A stretch of 64,000 bases of DNA. Source: Pontibacter roseus DSM 17521. GTDB lineage: Bacteria; Bacteroidota; Bacteroidia; Cytophagales; Hymenobacteraceae. The stretch covers positions 940,833 through 1,004,832 of the forward strand of contig NZ_KB890762.1 in assembly GCF_000373265.1 (NCBI RefSeq), written 5' to 3'. The notes beneath the pieces were generated by a model. That model saw only the letters and a program-made list of their open reading frames with translations, did not search any database and was not told where the DNA came from. Made by a program: the position numbers and the translations under genes. Of this stretch, positions 8,489-16,493 are shown in pieces (position 1 is the stretch's first letter; every line of letters starts with the position of its first letter).

Positions 8489-9568
8489 TTATGCGGTCAC
8501 TTTCTCCGGCTTGTCATAGAATCTGCGTTTCAGCCAGAAAGCCACGTTCACCAGCAGAATCAGGGCCGGCACCTCCACCAGCGGCCCCACCACGCCGGCA
8601 AAGGCCTGGCCTGAGCTTAGCCCGAACACCCCGATGGAGACGGCGATGGCCAATTCAAAATTGTTACCCGCCGCTGTAAAGGCGATGGCGGCAATCTGTG
8701 AGTAGTCGGCTCCTACATACCTGCCGGCAAAAAAACTGACCAGAAACATGATGGCAAAGTAGATTACCAGCGGCACGGCTATCAGCAGCACATCGAAAGG
8801 TATGGCCACAATGGTATGGCCTTTCAGGCTGAACATGACCATGATGGTGAACAGCAACGCAAGCAGCGTAATGGGGCTGATGGCAGGTATGAATTTCTGC
8901 TGGTACCACTCCTCCCCCTTCAAGCGGCGCAACACCAGCCGCGACAGGAAACCAGCCAGAAAAGGTATACCCAGGTAGATGGCTACACTCTCGGCCACAG
9001 CGCTCATGCTTATTTGAATCACCTCGCCTTTGATACCGAAAAGTGGCGGCAGCACCGTGATGAACACGTAGGCAAACAGGCTGTAGAACAGCACCTGAAA
9101 GATGCTGTTGAAAGCCACCAGCCCGGCTGCGTATTCCCGGTCTCCTTCCGCCAGCTCGTTCCATACAATCACCATGGCGATGCAGCGCGCCAGACCAATC
9201 ATAATCAAACCCACCATGTACTCCGGGTAGTCGCGCAGGAAGAGCACGGCGAGCAGGAACATGAGCACCGGCCCCAGTACCCAATTCAGCACCAGCGATA
9301 CCAACAGCACCCGAATGTTGCGGAACACCTTCCCTAACTGCTCATACCGTACCTTGGCAAGGGGTGGGTACATCATCAGAATCAACCCGATGGCAATGGG
9401 TATGTTGGTGGTGCCGCTCTGGAAGGAATTGATGAACCCCTCGGCCTCAGGTATAAAATAGCCCAGTGCCACTCCTGCTCCCATCGCCAGGAAAATCCAC
9501 AGTGTCAGGAAGCGGTCGAGGAAGGACAGCTGCTTTCTTTTGATAACCGGATTGCAGGTATTGCGCAT
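8489..9568 (-). CDS. arsB: ACR3-family arsenite efflux transporter
   Basis: A ten-helix inner-membrane arsenite (possibly also antimonite) exporter of the ACR3/BART superfamily, 359 residues. The conserved essential Cys lies in the motif [16 protein letters not shown]. The other family signature, [20 protein letters not shown], is present near the C-terminus. It is the third gene of a minus-strand cluster after arsR and a metallophosphoesterase, with a 90-base gap before it that includes a GGTATACC site. No arsenate reductase (arsC) is present in this window. Confidence 0.95.
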   Translation of the reverse strand: MRNTCNPVIKRKQLSFLDRFLTLWIFLAMGAGVALGYFIPEAEGFINSFQSGTTNIPIAIGLILMMYPPLAKVRYEQLGKVFRNIRVLLVSLVLNWVLGPVLMFLLAVLFLRDYPEYMVGLIMIGLARCIAMVIVWNELAEGDREYAAGLVAFNSIFQVLFYSLFAYVFITVLPPLFGIKGEVIQISMSAVAESVAIYLGIPFLAGFLSRLVLRRLKGEEWYQQKFIPAISPITLLALLFTIMVMFSLKGHTIVAIPFDVLLIAVPLVIYFAIMFLVSFFAGRYVGADYSQIAAIAFTAAGNNFELAIAVSIGVFGLSSGQAFAGVVGPLVEVPALILLVNVAFWLKRRFYDKPEKVTA

Positions 9569-9658
9569 CGTATTTTGGAGTTTTGGGAATTACTTAATGG
9601 AAGGTATACCTAATTTATCCATTTACTCTCAATAAGTTATTGGCCTGTAGTTCAGCGC

Positions 9659-10435
9659 TTAATAAGCTTTGCGGAGCATGTCAGCGAACTCGTTTGGCAA
9701 AGGACTTTCCTCTATCGCTTTGGCGGCCTTCTCTACATCGTAAGCCACGCGCACGAACTCCACTTGTATGCTGGAAGGATGGGAAGCACTGCTTTGCTCA
9801 TCCAGCGTCAGGAGCACGTAGCAGGCACGGGTGTCACTGTCTTTCGGCTTGCCCACAGAGCCCAGGTTAATGGCATGCCTATACCTGGTTTCGCCATACG
9901 CTTCGTAGGGCAATTGCCGGTGATAGGGCTTGTGCGTGTGGCCGAAGAGCAGCACATCGGCCTGCGCCTCCTCCAGCAATCGCTGCAGGCTCTTCTCCGG
10001 CCGGTCTTCAAACAGGTACTCGTTTATCTTGCGCGGGCTTCCGTGCACCATGAGCACACGCAGCGGCTTCCCATTCTGTTGTTCAAAGTCCAGGCGCATG
10101 TGCCGTGGCAGCAGGCGCAGATAACGCCGGTTCTCTTCTGTGATGATGCTGTTGGTATAGGCGATGGACTGGTTTCCGCGCTCCTTATCTTCATCCGATT
10201 TGTAGGCGCAGCCACAGTCCCCACTATCGAGCCCCACCCCTTCGTCGTAGTTGCCAGTAAGTGTCGGTATATACCGTCTGCGGATAGCCTCCACGACCTC
10301 ATTGGCCCACACGTTGTAGCCAACCAAGTCGCCGAGGCAGTAGATGAAGTCGGGCTGTTTTTGGTCCATGTCCTGCAGCACGGCCTCCAGTGCCGGCAGG
10401 TTGGCATGAATGTCACTGAAAAAAGCGATGCGCAT
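9659..10435 (-). CDS. Calcineurin-like metallophosphoesterase in ars operon
   Basis: 258 residues with all metallophosphoesterase blocks in order: FFSDIHANLPALEAVL (block I), YCLGDLVGYNVWANEVV (II), LTGNYDEG (III), MVHGSP (IV) and LLFGHTHKPYHR (V). These bind a dinuclear metal centre. Substrates of this YfcE/Ap4A-hydrolase-like group vary: phosphodiesters, cyclic nucleotides, dinucleotides. It starts 6 bases after the arsR stop and is followed by the ACR3 pump, so co-expression under ArsR is likely. A role in arsenic metabolism is an inference from position only. Confidence 0.9.
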   Translation of the reverse strand: MRIAFFSDIHANLPALEAVLQDMDQKQPDFIYCLGDLVGYNVWANEVVEAIRRRYIPTLTGNYDEGVGLDSGDCGCAYKSDEDKERGNQSIAYTNSIITEENRRYLRLLPRHMRLDFEQQNGKPLRVLMVHGSPRKINEYLFEDRPEKSLQRLLEEAQADVLLFGHTHKPYHRQLPYEAYGETRYRHAINLGSVGKPKDSDTRACYVLLTLDEQSSASHPSSIQVEFVRVAYDVEKAAKAIEESPLPNEFADMLRKAY

Positions 10436-10441
10436 GGTCTT

Positions 10442-10795
10442 TTAAGCAGGTATAGGATTTGGTTGGCAATCACAGTCATAACTTGAGGCCACCTGCTGTA
10501 AAAAGGTGGCCATCATCGCAGCAGCCTTAGTAAACTGCTCCTTATCGATGCAGTAGCAAACGGTAAGGCCGTCTATCTCTCCTTTTATCAGTCCGGCGCT
10601 TTTGAGTTCCTGCAGGTGCTGCGATACCGTGGTGCGGCTCAAGGGTATTTCCTGGGCGATATCACCAGAAATGCATCGTTGCGTTCTGGCCAGGTGTTGG
10701 AGAATGGCAATGCGGGCTGGATGCGACAAAACCTTGGCCATCTTCGCCAGTTCCTGCTGTTCTTCCCCAAATGCTGTTGCCTTGGTATAGGTCAT
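10442..10795 (-). CDS. arsR: ArsR/SmtB-family repressor
   Basis: A 117-residue winged-helix metalloregulator. The core reads KMAKVLSHPARIAILQHLA, then the recognition helix PLSRTTVSQHLQELKSAGLI and the wing GEIDGLTVCYCID. Candidate arsenite-binding thiols are RC near residue 41, CYC near 85 and CDC near the C-terminus. A longer frame beginning at 10819 would run through the probable operator, so ATG 10795 is preferred. It is first in the arsR / metallophosphoesterase / ACR3 unit and presumably autoregulates it through the dyad just upstream. Confidence 0.92.
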   Translation of the reverse strand: MTYTKATAFGEEQQELAKMAKVLSHPARIAILQHLARTQRCISGDIAQEIPLSRTTVSQHLQELKSAGLIKGEIDGLTVCYCIDKEQFTKAAAMMATFLQQVASSYDCDCQPNPIPA

Positions 10796-10802
10796 AATTG
10801 CA

Positions 10803-10830
10803 AAGTATGTCGCAAACATACGTCATACTT
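10803..10830. promoter_or_regulatory. Candidate ArsR operator
   Basis: Two nested dyads occur immediately upstream of arsR: AAGTATG (10803-10809) with CATACTT (10824-10830), and GTATG (10805-10809) with CATAC (10817-10821). An inverted repeat at this position matches how ArsR-family repressors bind their own promoters. The specific sequence has not been tested. Confidence 0.6.
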
Positions 10831-10979
10831 AAGAAACAGTCAAATCTTATCACAGCGTCTCGTGCTCTACTTGCGTTTCTAGCTAGGGAGATTAAAAAAT
10901 GGTTGCTTGAAAGGCATGAATAAATCGATACCTTCAGGTATGGCAGGTCTACTTGTATAAACGAACTGTATGGATTGCC

Positions 10980-11540
10980 TCAGTTTGACACCCTTGTCAG
11001 CGACTTTCGGCGGGACTCCACTTTCTTCTTTAGGTTTTCGAGTCCTTTTTCAAAGTCCTCCCCCACCGTGCTGTTCACCAGCAGGCCTGAAAATTTGTCG
11101 ATGGGGTGGCTGCCCATGTACTTGTCTAAATACCAGGTCACCTTGGTGCCCTCCGCTGTCTCCTCGAGGGTGAAGGTGCCATTGGCGGTGTCGTCCTGCT
11201 GAAATGCGACATTGGTCACCAGCCGCTTGTTGGGTTCCACTTCCACAATGGTCACGACGCCTGCCTTTGGGTTGGCATGCTGGCTTCTCCAGCTGTACTG
11301 CGCACCCTCGCCTCCGGCCGGTCCTGAGAAAGTCAGTTCCATATCCGGGTCTTCGAGGTGCCAGGGAAACAGCTTGGTCCAGTTGCGCAGGTCTTGTATT
11401 TGTTCAAAGGTATCTTCAACGGGCGCTTCCACTATAACGTGGCGCTGGATGTGTATGTGGGTGGGCAGGCAAATCGATATGATAGCCAGAATGGCGGCAA
11501 GCGTCGCTGCACCAAGGACAAAGGAATTCAAGACATTCAT
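10980..11540 (-). CDS. SRPBCC-family protein with N-terminal membrane anchor
   Basis: 186 residues. One hydrophobic helix (VLGAATLAAILAIISICL) precedes an SRPBCC/polyketide-cyclase-like lipid- or ligand-binding fold. Its hallmarks are the strand VIVEAPVEDTFEQIQDLRNW and the helix at the C-terminus (FEKGLENLKKKVESRR). The ligand is unknown. It shares the minus strand with the ars genes but lies about 160 bases upstream of the ArsR operator, so it is probably a separate unit. Confidence 0.88.
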   Translation of the reverse strand: MNVLNSFVLGAATLAAILAIISICLPTHIHIQRHVIVEAPVEDTFEQIQDLRNWTKLFPWHLEDPDMELTFSGPAGGEGAQYSWRSQHANPKAGVVTIVEVEPNKRLVTNVAFQQDDTANGTFTLEETAEGTKVTWYLDKYMGSHPIDKFSGLLVNSTVGEDFEKGLENLKKKVESRRKSLTRVSN

Positions 11541-11610
11541 CAGCCTTATTCTATTTTGTAAATTTATTTCTATATGATTTCGTATTAGTACAATTTAAAT
11601 CTTCACAGAA

Positions 11611-11640
11611 AAATGAAAAAAACCACAGCTGACGCTGTGG
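11611..11640 (-). terminator. Rho-independent terminator (minus strand)
   Basis: Stem CCACAGC / GCTGTGG with loop TGAC. On the minus strand it is followed by a run of seven or more T. It lies about 100 bases after the 11737-12258 gene. Confidence 0.8.
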
Positions 11641-11736
11641 CCTTTCTCAGATGGAAATTCAATACTAATGTATACAGCTGTATACGGTGGTTTTCGGAAT
11701 AAGTATTCAAGGGCCTTTTAAAACGGTACAATTTCA

Positions 11737-12258
11737 CTAGTACCTGTTTCCTGTGTCGCCGCTGCCGTAGCGGTCATCACCAAAGTCCCGGAACTCATCG
11801 GCGTTGCCATAGGAGGCATCGTGCCGGTAGCCAAAGTTGCCGCGGCTGTCAAAGTTCCGGTACATGTCGCCTTCCTCGGGATTGTCGTAGTTGGGGTTGT
11901 AGCCGGCGCTGTAGCGGTAGCGGGTACGCTCAAAATCGTTGGGGTCGGCGTGCAGCGGGTTGCCGCGCCGTACCTGGTCCAAGTCGTTTTCGGCACCGTA
12001 AGGTAGGCCATAATCGTCCTGGCGCGGTACACCGGTATAGTTGGTGGTGTCATACACTTGGTTGTAGTAATCTTCGCGCATGCCCTGGTAGCCGCCTCTG
12101 CGACCATATTCCTCGCTGTGCGGCGCGCGATAGCGCTGGCCCGGGCCGCTGTCTTCACCTCTCCAGTCTGGCTGGTTCCTGTCGAACCTCGGCTGTTCGG
12201 GATGCTGCTGATAGCGTCGGCTGAAGCCGCCGTAGTTATTCTCTCTGTTATCTCTCAT
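11737..12258 (-). CDS. Arg/Tyr/Asp/Gly-rich disordered protein 1
   Basis: 173 residues of low complexity with no recognised domain and no signal peptide. It contains no Lys, Cys or Ile; positive charge is supplied entirely by Arg, and Tyr is frequent, often in short YGRRGGY or RYRYSAGY clusters. Charge is mixed, so the chain is predicted to be disordered. It opens with MRDNRENN, nearly identical to the next gene upstream on the same strand, and both share the leader AAAGCTATGAGAGA, so they are paralogues. Arg-plus-Tyr sticker composition is known to promote phase separation and RNA association in other proteins; a role here is inference. Confidence 0.8.
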   Translation of the reverse strand: MRDNRENNYGGFSRRYQQHPEQPRFDRNQPDWRGEDSGPGQRYRAPHSEEYGRRGGYQGMREDYYNQVYDTTNYTGVPRQDDYGLPYGAENDLDQVRRGNPLHADPNDFERTRYRYSAGYNPNYDNPEEGDMYRNFDSRGNFGYRHDASYGNADEFRDFGDDRYGSGDTGNRY

Positions 12259-12280
12259 AGCTTTTGTCTTTAGAATGAAA

Positions 12281-12306
12281 CGGCAGGAGCCATGGGGCTC
12301 CCGCCG
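12281..12306 (-). terminator. Hairpin after disordered protein 2
   Basis: An 11 bp stem with one mismatch (CGGCAGGAGCC / GGCTCCCGCCG) lies between the two minus-strand disordered-protein genes. Its T-rich tail is weak (GTTTCATT), so it may attenuate rather than stop transcription. Confidence 0.45.
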
Positions 12307-12331
12307 CTGTAGTTTCTGCTTTCAATATAGA

Positions 12332-13018
12332 TTAATGGCGATTGTGCCGGTCTTCGTAGCGGTCATGGCGCCGTTCGCTTCCCTGGTTCCATCGGTCCAG
12401 GTTGCTGTAGCTGCTGTCCTCCCCAAAATGGTCTCTGCCCTCGGTGTGGTTGCGCCCTGCGAAGCCGCCACTGTAATCGTTGTCATACATGCGGTTGCCG
12501 TGCTCATAGCGGCGGTAGGACTCGTAGTCGCCCATGGAGGCGTGGCCCAGGTAGCTGTTCTGGTCCCGGTTGCCCCGGCTCACATCATGCCCAAAACTCT
12601 CATCAGGCATACCTCGGCGCTCACGGGAGCGGCCTCTCTCGCGCAGGTCATCGTAGTCTCGGTTGCTGTAGTCGGCACGCGGGTCATAGTGGCGGTCGGA
12701 GTTGTGGTCATCATTCGGCACATAAGTCATGCCATAGGGGTTGTCCTGTCCGCCCCGGTTCTGCCTGGTGTAGTCCTCGCCGCTGTACTGCGCGCCTCCT
12801 ACCTGGTAGCGCCCCTGCGGATAGGTATAGCCGTGGTCGGTGTTGGTGTTGAAGCTGCGGGTGTCATAGAAGTCGTCTTCCTGCTCGCCATACCCTGCGT
12901 TGAAGTTTGAATCAACGGTGTAGTTGCCGCGGTCCGAATTCTCCCCATGGTGGTGCCCATGCACCCAGCGCGGCTCTCTGTTACGGTTGTCACGGTTCTC
13001 TTCTCTGTTGTCTCTCAT
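12332..13018 (-). CDS. Arg/Tyr/Asp/Gly-rich disordered protein 2
   Basis: 228 residues with no Lys, Cys or Ile and very high Arg, Asp, Asn, Gly, Tyr and Ser. The N-terminus MRDNREENRDNRNREPRW is followed by a His cluster (VHGHHHGE). The middle carries an RS/RE-like segment (LRERGRSRERRG), and the C-terminus is again Arg/His/Asp-rich. No domain, coiled coil or signal is seen. It is a paralogue of the neighbouring 173-residue protein and is divergently transcribed from protein 3 across a 134 bp shared upstream region. The family is not recognised. Confidence 0.8.
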   Translation of the reverse strand: MRDNREENRDNRNREPRWVHGHHHGENSDRGNYTVDSNFNAGYGEQEDDFYDTRSFNTNTDHGYTYPQGRYQVGGAQYSGEDYTRQNRGGQDNPYGMTYVPNDDHNSDRHYDPRADYSNRDYDDLRERGRSRERRGMPDESFGHDVSRGNRDQNSYLGHASMGDYESYRRYEHGNRMYDNDYSGGFAGRNHTEGRDHFGEDSSYSNLDRWNQGSERRHDRYEDRHNRH

Positions 13019-13152
13019 AGCTTTTTGGGTTAAAAGTGTACATGCTTACTCCATGGTTCTACGGTGGCACCCTTGCTTAGGGTTAAACCCGGCTGCGTAA
13101 ACTCATACCGGAAAAGCCCGTTTATAAAGAGGAACTTAACAACCAGAAAGCT

Positions 13153-13830
13153 ATGGAAAGACATAATTGGCAGTACCGGGAAGGCTACCGCGACAGTCGC
13201 AGAGGCGACTTCCGCGACGACCGGAACCGCCCCGACGAATCGAGTTACCGCGGTGCCTATCGCCTGGACACCGACAGCAGGCACCGGAACGAAACCACCT
13301 TCGACGGCTTCGACATGAACGACAGAGGCACCCGCCAACAAGGCGGCGACTACGTGTTGCGCCGAAGCCGCAACCTGCAGGACAACGACGACTATACTCA
13401 AAACCAGTACCAGCAAAGCTACGGCGACAGCCGCGGCCAGCAGCAGTGGAGCGACCAGCGCCGCTCTGACCGCGAGGGTTTCGGAAGCCGCTACGGCGGG
13501 GCCGCAGGTATGGAAGACCGTAGGACCAGCTTTGGCGGCAGCCGCCAAGACGATGACAGACAGCGCTTCGGCGGAGGGGCCGGCAACTTCAACAACAACT
13601 ATGGACCAGACAGGTATAGCAACCGCCGCGGTGAGAACTATGGCAACATGGCCGGCTCGCTCAGCTTTGGGTATGACGGCGATTACAACTCAGACCCGGA
13701 CTACAACCGGCACTACAACCCGCTGAGTGGCGAGATGCGCAGCTACCGCGACCACTACACGGAGCGCCACCCACGCCGCTATGGTCCGCCAGACCGCACC
13801 GGCTCCAACCCCGACTATGACCGCTATTAG
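13153..13830 (+). CDS. Arg/Tyr/Asp/Gly-rich disordered protein 3
   Basis: 225 residues, again without a single Lys, Cys or Ile. RG/GG and Gln/Asn-rich blocks fill the first two thirds (RRSRNLQDNDDYTQNQYQQS, SRQDDDRQRFGGGAGNFNNN). A more regular Tyr-rich tail follows (FGYDGDYNSDPDYNRHYNP, SYRDHYTERHPRRYGPP). The start is preceded by AAAGCTATG, the same leader as its two minus-strand relatives. The opposite strand carries a long open frame here, but its Ala/Val-rich translation looks like a compositional shadow. Confidence 0.8.
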   Translation: MERHNWQYREGYRDSRRGDFRDDRNRPDESSYRGAYRLDTDSRHRNETTFDGFDMNDRGTRQQGGDYVLRRSRNLQDNDDYTQNQYQQSYGDSRGQQQWSDQRRSDREGFGSRYGGAAGMEDRRTSFGGSRQDDDRQRFGGGAGNFNNNYGPDRYSNRRGENYGNMAGSLSFGYDGDYNSDPDYNRHYNPLSGEMRSYRDHYTERHPRRYGPPDRTGSNPDYDRY

Positions 13831-13889
13831 GTATAGCCGTGGGACCAACACGATTCTAATAGAAGTGAATAAACCTAAAAAAGCAGATT

Positions 13890-14138
13890 ATGAACACAGA
13901 TAAGAATAAGGACAAACTCAAAAACGAGAACACTAACAAGACAGTGAACGAAGGCAACAAAGTACCCAACATCCACCCGACTGGAAAGAGAGAGACAGAT
14001 GACGTGAACTTCAGCTCCGAGGAGGAGGACCAGGCAGGCCGCATGAACACCAACCAGCCGAAGAGCGGTGGCCGCCAAGGAGGCAAAAGCGTGGAAGATG
14101 GCGGTCGTGATATGGGCAGCAGCGCCGGAAGCCACTAA
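13890..14138 (+). CDS. Small Lys/Asn/Gly-rich hydrophilic protein
   Basis: 82 residues with a Lys/Asn-rich N-terminus (MNTDKNKDKLKNENTNKTVN), an acidic patch (FSSEEEDQAG) and a Gly/Ser-rich C-terminus. It has only one aromatic residue and no Cys, the opposite of its three Lys-free neighbours. The composition resembles small stress-induced hydrophilins and KGG-type proteins, but no family is assigned. It lies 59 bases downstream of disordered protein 3 and shares a strong terminator, so the two are probably one unit. Confidence 0.75.
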   Translation: MNTDKNKDKLKNENTNKTVNEGNKVPNIHPTGKRETDDVNFSSEEEDQAGRMNTNQPKSGGRQGGKSVEDGGRDMGSSAGSH

Positions 14139-14160
14139 ACATTTGATACCATACCACTGA

Positions 14161-14195
14161 CAGAAGGCCAGGCTATACCTGGCCTTCTGCATTTT
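14161..14195 (+). terminator. Rho-independent terminator with motif in loop
   Basis: A 12 bp perfect stem (CAGAAGGCCAGG / CCTGGCCTTCTG) with loop CTATA is followed by CATTTTT. The loop and flanking bases spell CTATACC, the over-represented motif of this window. Confidence 0.92.
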
Positions 14196-14209
14196 TGGCT
14201 CTATTCCCT

Positions 14210-14217
14210 TAACTTTG
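14210..14217 (+). promoter_or_regulatory. Candidate Bacteroidota -7 box
   Basis: TAACTTTG matches the TAnnTTTG consensus for Bacteroidota housekeeping promoters, 105 bases before the DUF547 gene and just after the preceding terminator. A matching TTG at the -33 position is not evident. Confidence 0.45.
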
Positions 14218-14322
14218 TCTCGCCATCTTAGTTAATGTGCTGTCTGCCGGGCACATTCCTGGCAGGGATTACGTTTCAATTTCAGGGTGACCAACCCTAT
14301 ACCTAAACTATAAGCTGACCGC

Positions 14323-15108
14323 ATGCTGCTTTCCATACGCTTCCTGCATTTTTTGCCTCTTTTCGCCTTGCTCCTCTTCGGGCCAGTCTCCTGCCTCGGC
14401 TCCGCTCCTGCCGGCGCCAGCCAGGCTATAGCGAAGCCCGACCACCAGCGCTGGACACAGCTCCTGCAAAAGCACGTGGCAGCCGATGGCGATGTGGACT
14501 ACAAAGGCATGAAGCAAGACCGGAAAGAGTTGCAGCTATACCTGAACCAGTTGAGCAAGGGTGTACCTGACCCCAAGACCTGGAGCCGCGAGGAGCAGCT
14601 GGCCTACTGGATTAACGCCTACAACGCCTACACCGTGAAGCTCATCGTAGACAATTACCCGCTCAAGAGCATCAAGGACCTGAATGCCACTGTCTCGGTG
14701 CCGCTCGTCAACACCATTTGGGACGATAAATTCATCAAGCTGGGGGGTAAGGAGTATTCTTTGAACGACATCGAACACCGCATCCTGCGCAAGGAGTTTG
14801 ACGAACCACGCATTCATTTCGCCGTCAATTGCGCCTCCAAGTCCTGCCCCAAACTGAGCCGGGAGGCATATACCGCCAGTAAACTGGAGAAACAACTGGA
14901 GGAGCAAACCCTTGGCTTCATCAACGACCCGAAACACAACCGCATCACGCCAGACAATCCGAAAGTTTCCGCTATCTTCGACTGGTTCGGCGGCGATTTC
15001 AAGAAGAAGGGCTCGCTGACCGATTTCATCAACCGGTACTCCAAGGTGAAAATCAAGCCCGGCGCCAACATCACCTTCCTGGACTATGACTGGAATTTGA
15101 ATGAGTAA
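14323..15108 (+). CDS. DUF547 domain protein, exported
   Basis: 261 residues. The signal region MLLSIRFLHFLPLFALLLFG ends near VSCLGSA, where Cys25 could be lipidated or a signal peptidase I site could be used. The DUF547 body shows LQKHVAADGDVDYKGM, the conserved WSREEQLAYWINAYNAYTVK and AVNCASKSCPKL. The family resembles thiol-protease/transglutaminase-like folds, but its activity is unproven. Its last bases overlap the start of the flavoprotein gene (ATGAGTAA), indicating translational coupling in a three-gene operon. Confidence 0.9.
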   Translation: MLLSIRFLHFLPLFALLLFGPVSCLGSAPAGASQAIAKPDHQRWTQLLQKHVAADGDVDYKGMKQDRKELQLYLNQLSKGVPDPKTWSREEQLAYWINAYNAYTVKLIVDNYPLKSIKDLNATVSVPLVNTIWDDKFIKLGGKEYSLNDIEHRILRKEFDEPRIHFAVNCASKSCPKLSREAYTASKLEKQLEEQTLGFINDPKHNRITPDNPKVSAIFDWFGGDFKKKGSLTDFINRYSKVKIKPGANITFLDYDWNLNE

Positions 15109-16483
15109 GCTTATGCGGCAGGAACAACACTTGGTCATCATCGGGAACGGTATAGCGGGCGTCACCCTGGCGCAGCACGTGCGGCGGCACAGTGCATGTC
15201 GCATCACGCTCATCTCTGCCGAGTCGGCCACGCACTTTCCCCGGACGGCGCTCATGTACGTGTACATGGGCCACATGCGCTTCCAGGACATCGTGCCTTA
15301 CGAAGACTGGTACTGGACAGAACAAGAGCTGGAGTTGGTCCACGATTACGTCGAGCAGGTAGATACTGCGAAGAAGACGCTCTCCCTCCGCTCAGGTGCC
15401 TCTCTTTCCTATGATGTGCTGGTACTGGCCACCGGTTCCAGCGCCGCCTTCTACAACTGGCCGGGCCAGCACCTGAAGGGCGTGCAGGGCCTGGTGACGC
15501 TGCAGGATTTGGAGCTGATGGAACAGAACACCCAGGGTATCAAGCAGGCGGTGGTTGTGGGCGGCGGACTGATAGGGATTGAAATGGCCGAGATGCTCAA
15601 AAGCCGAAACATAGGCGTGACCATGCTCGTGCGCGACAAGCTGTACTGGCAAAACGTGCTGCCCTTGGAAGAGGCGCAAATGATAACTGACCACATCCGG
15701 TCCCACGGCATTGAACTGCTGTTGCAGGAGGAACTGCAGGAGATTCTGGCCGATGAACACGGTGCCGCACGTGCCATCCTGACCAGGAGCGGCAAGGAGA
15801 TTTCCTGCCAGTTTGTAGGCATCACCACTGGGGTAAAACCCAACGTTGCTTTTCTGCAAGATTCAGGTATAGACACAGATAAAGGCGTGTTGGTGAACGA
15901 ATACTTTGAAACAAACCAGCCGGATGTATACGCCATCAGCGATTGCGCCCAATTCCGGAATCCTGCTCCGGGCAACCCGACTATGGAGCAGCTGTGGTAC
16001 ACGGCGCGCCTTCATGCCGAGGCCCTGGCGGCAACGCTGCTGGGAAAACGCACAGCTTATGAGCGAGGCCCCTGGTTCAACTCAGCCAAGTTTTTGGACA
16101 TCGAATACCAGACTTACGGCTTCGTGCCGGCCCGCTTCAAAGAAGAGCAGGAGTCGCTGTACTGGCAGAATGACGAAGCGACCAAGGCCATCCGCCTGGT
16201 GTATGATAAAAACACGCACCTGCTGCTGGGCATCAACCTGCTGGGCATACGCTACCGCCACGACCTGTGCCACCACTGGCTGAAGCAGGGCTATACCTTG
16301 GATCAGGTGATGCAAGAACTGCCGGCTGTCAACTTCGACCCGGAGTTTTTCCAGCGCTACGAGCAAGAACTTCTAAACCAATACTATACTCGTTTTCCTG
16401 AGCAAGCGCCGCCGGTGCACCAGAACACCTGGTGGCAGTTGCGCAAGCGCTTCGGCCTTTTGTCTGACTCTGCCTCCTGCTAA
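15101..16483 (+). CDS. FAD/NAD(P)-dependent oxidoreductase
   Basis: 460 residues of the pyridine-nucleotide-disulfide oxidoreductase class. An N-terminal FAD Rossmann motif (VIIGNGIAGVTLAQH), a second NAD(P) motif (VVVGGGLIGIEMAEML, about residue 150) and the FAD-contact motif DVYAISDCAQF near residue 265 are present. No redox-active CxxxxC is visible, so it is not a disulfide reductase; it resembles NADH:rubredoxin or nitrite-reductase-type flavoproteins. Coupled by an 8-base overlap to DUF547 and followed 10 bases later by a membrane polyferredoxin, it probably feeds or accepts electrons from that protein. Confidence 0.9.
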   Translation: MSKLMRQEQHLVIIGNGIAGVTLAQHVRRHSACRITLISAESATHFPRTALMYVYMGHMRFQDIVPYEDWYWTEQELELVHDYVEQVDTAKKTLSLRSGASLSYDVLVLATGSSAAFYNWPGQHLKGVQGLVTLQDLELMEQNTQGIKQAVVVGGGLIGIEMAEMLKSRNIGVTMLVRDKLYWQNVLPLEEAQMITDHIRSHGIELLLQEELQEILADEHGAARAILTRSGKEISCQFVGITTGVKPNVAFLQDSGIDTDKGVLVNEYFETNQPDVYAISDCAQFRNPAPGNPTMEQLWYTARLHAEALAATLLGKRTAYERGPWFNSAKFLDIEYQTYGFVPARFKEEQESLYWQNDEATKAIRLVYDKNTHLLLGINLLGIRYRHDLCHHWLKQGYTLDQVMQELPAVNFDPEFFQRYEQELLNQYYTRFPEQAPPVHQNTWWQLRKRFGLLSDSASC

Positions 16484-16493
16484 TTCTAGACCC

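Noticed and set aside
8816-9337. + strand ORF opposite the ACR3 gene
   Set aside because: His/Gln-rich shadow of a clearly conserved transporter.
11821-13548. Ala/Val-rich ORFs opposite the disordered-protein genes
   Set aside because: Long antisense frames arise from the biased Arg/Asp/Tyr codons of the real genes; translations are repetitive Val/Ala with no starts in context.
11737-13830. CRISPR-like repetitiveness
   Set aside because: The repetition is amino-acid bias in coding genes; no regular direct repeats with spacers of constant size exist here or elsewhere in the window.
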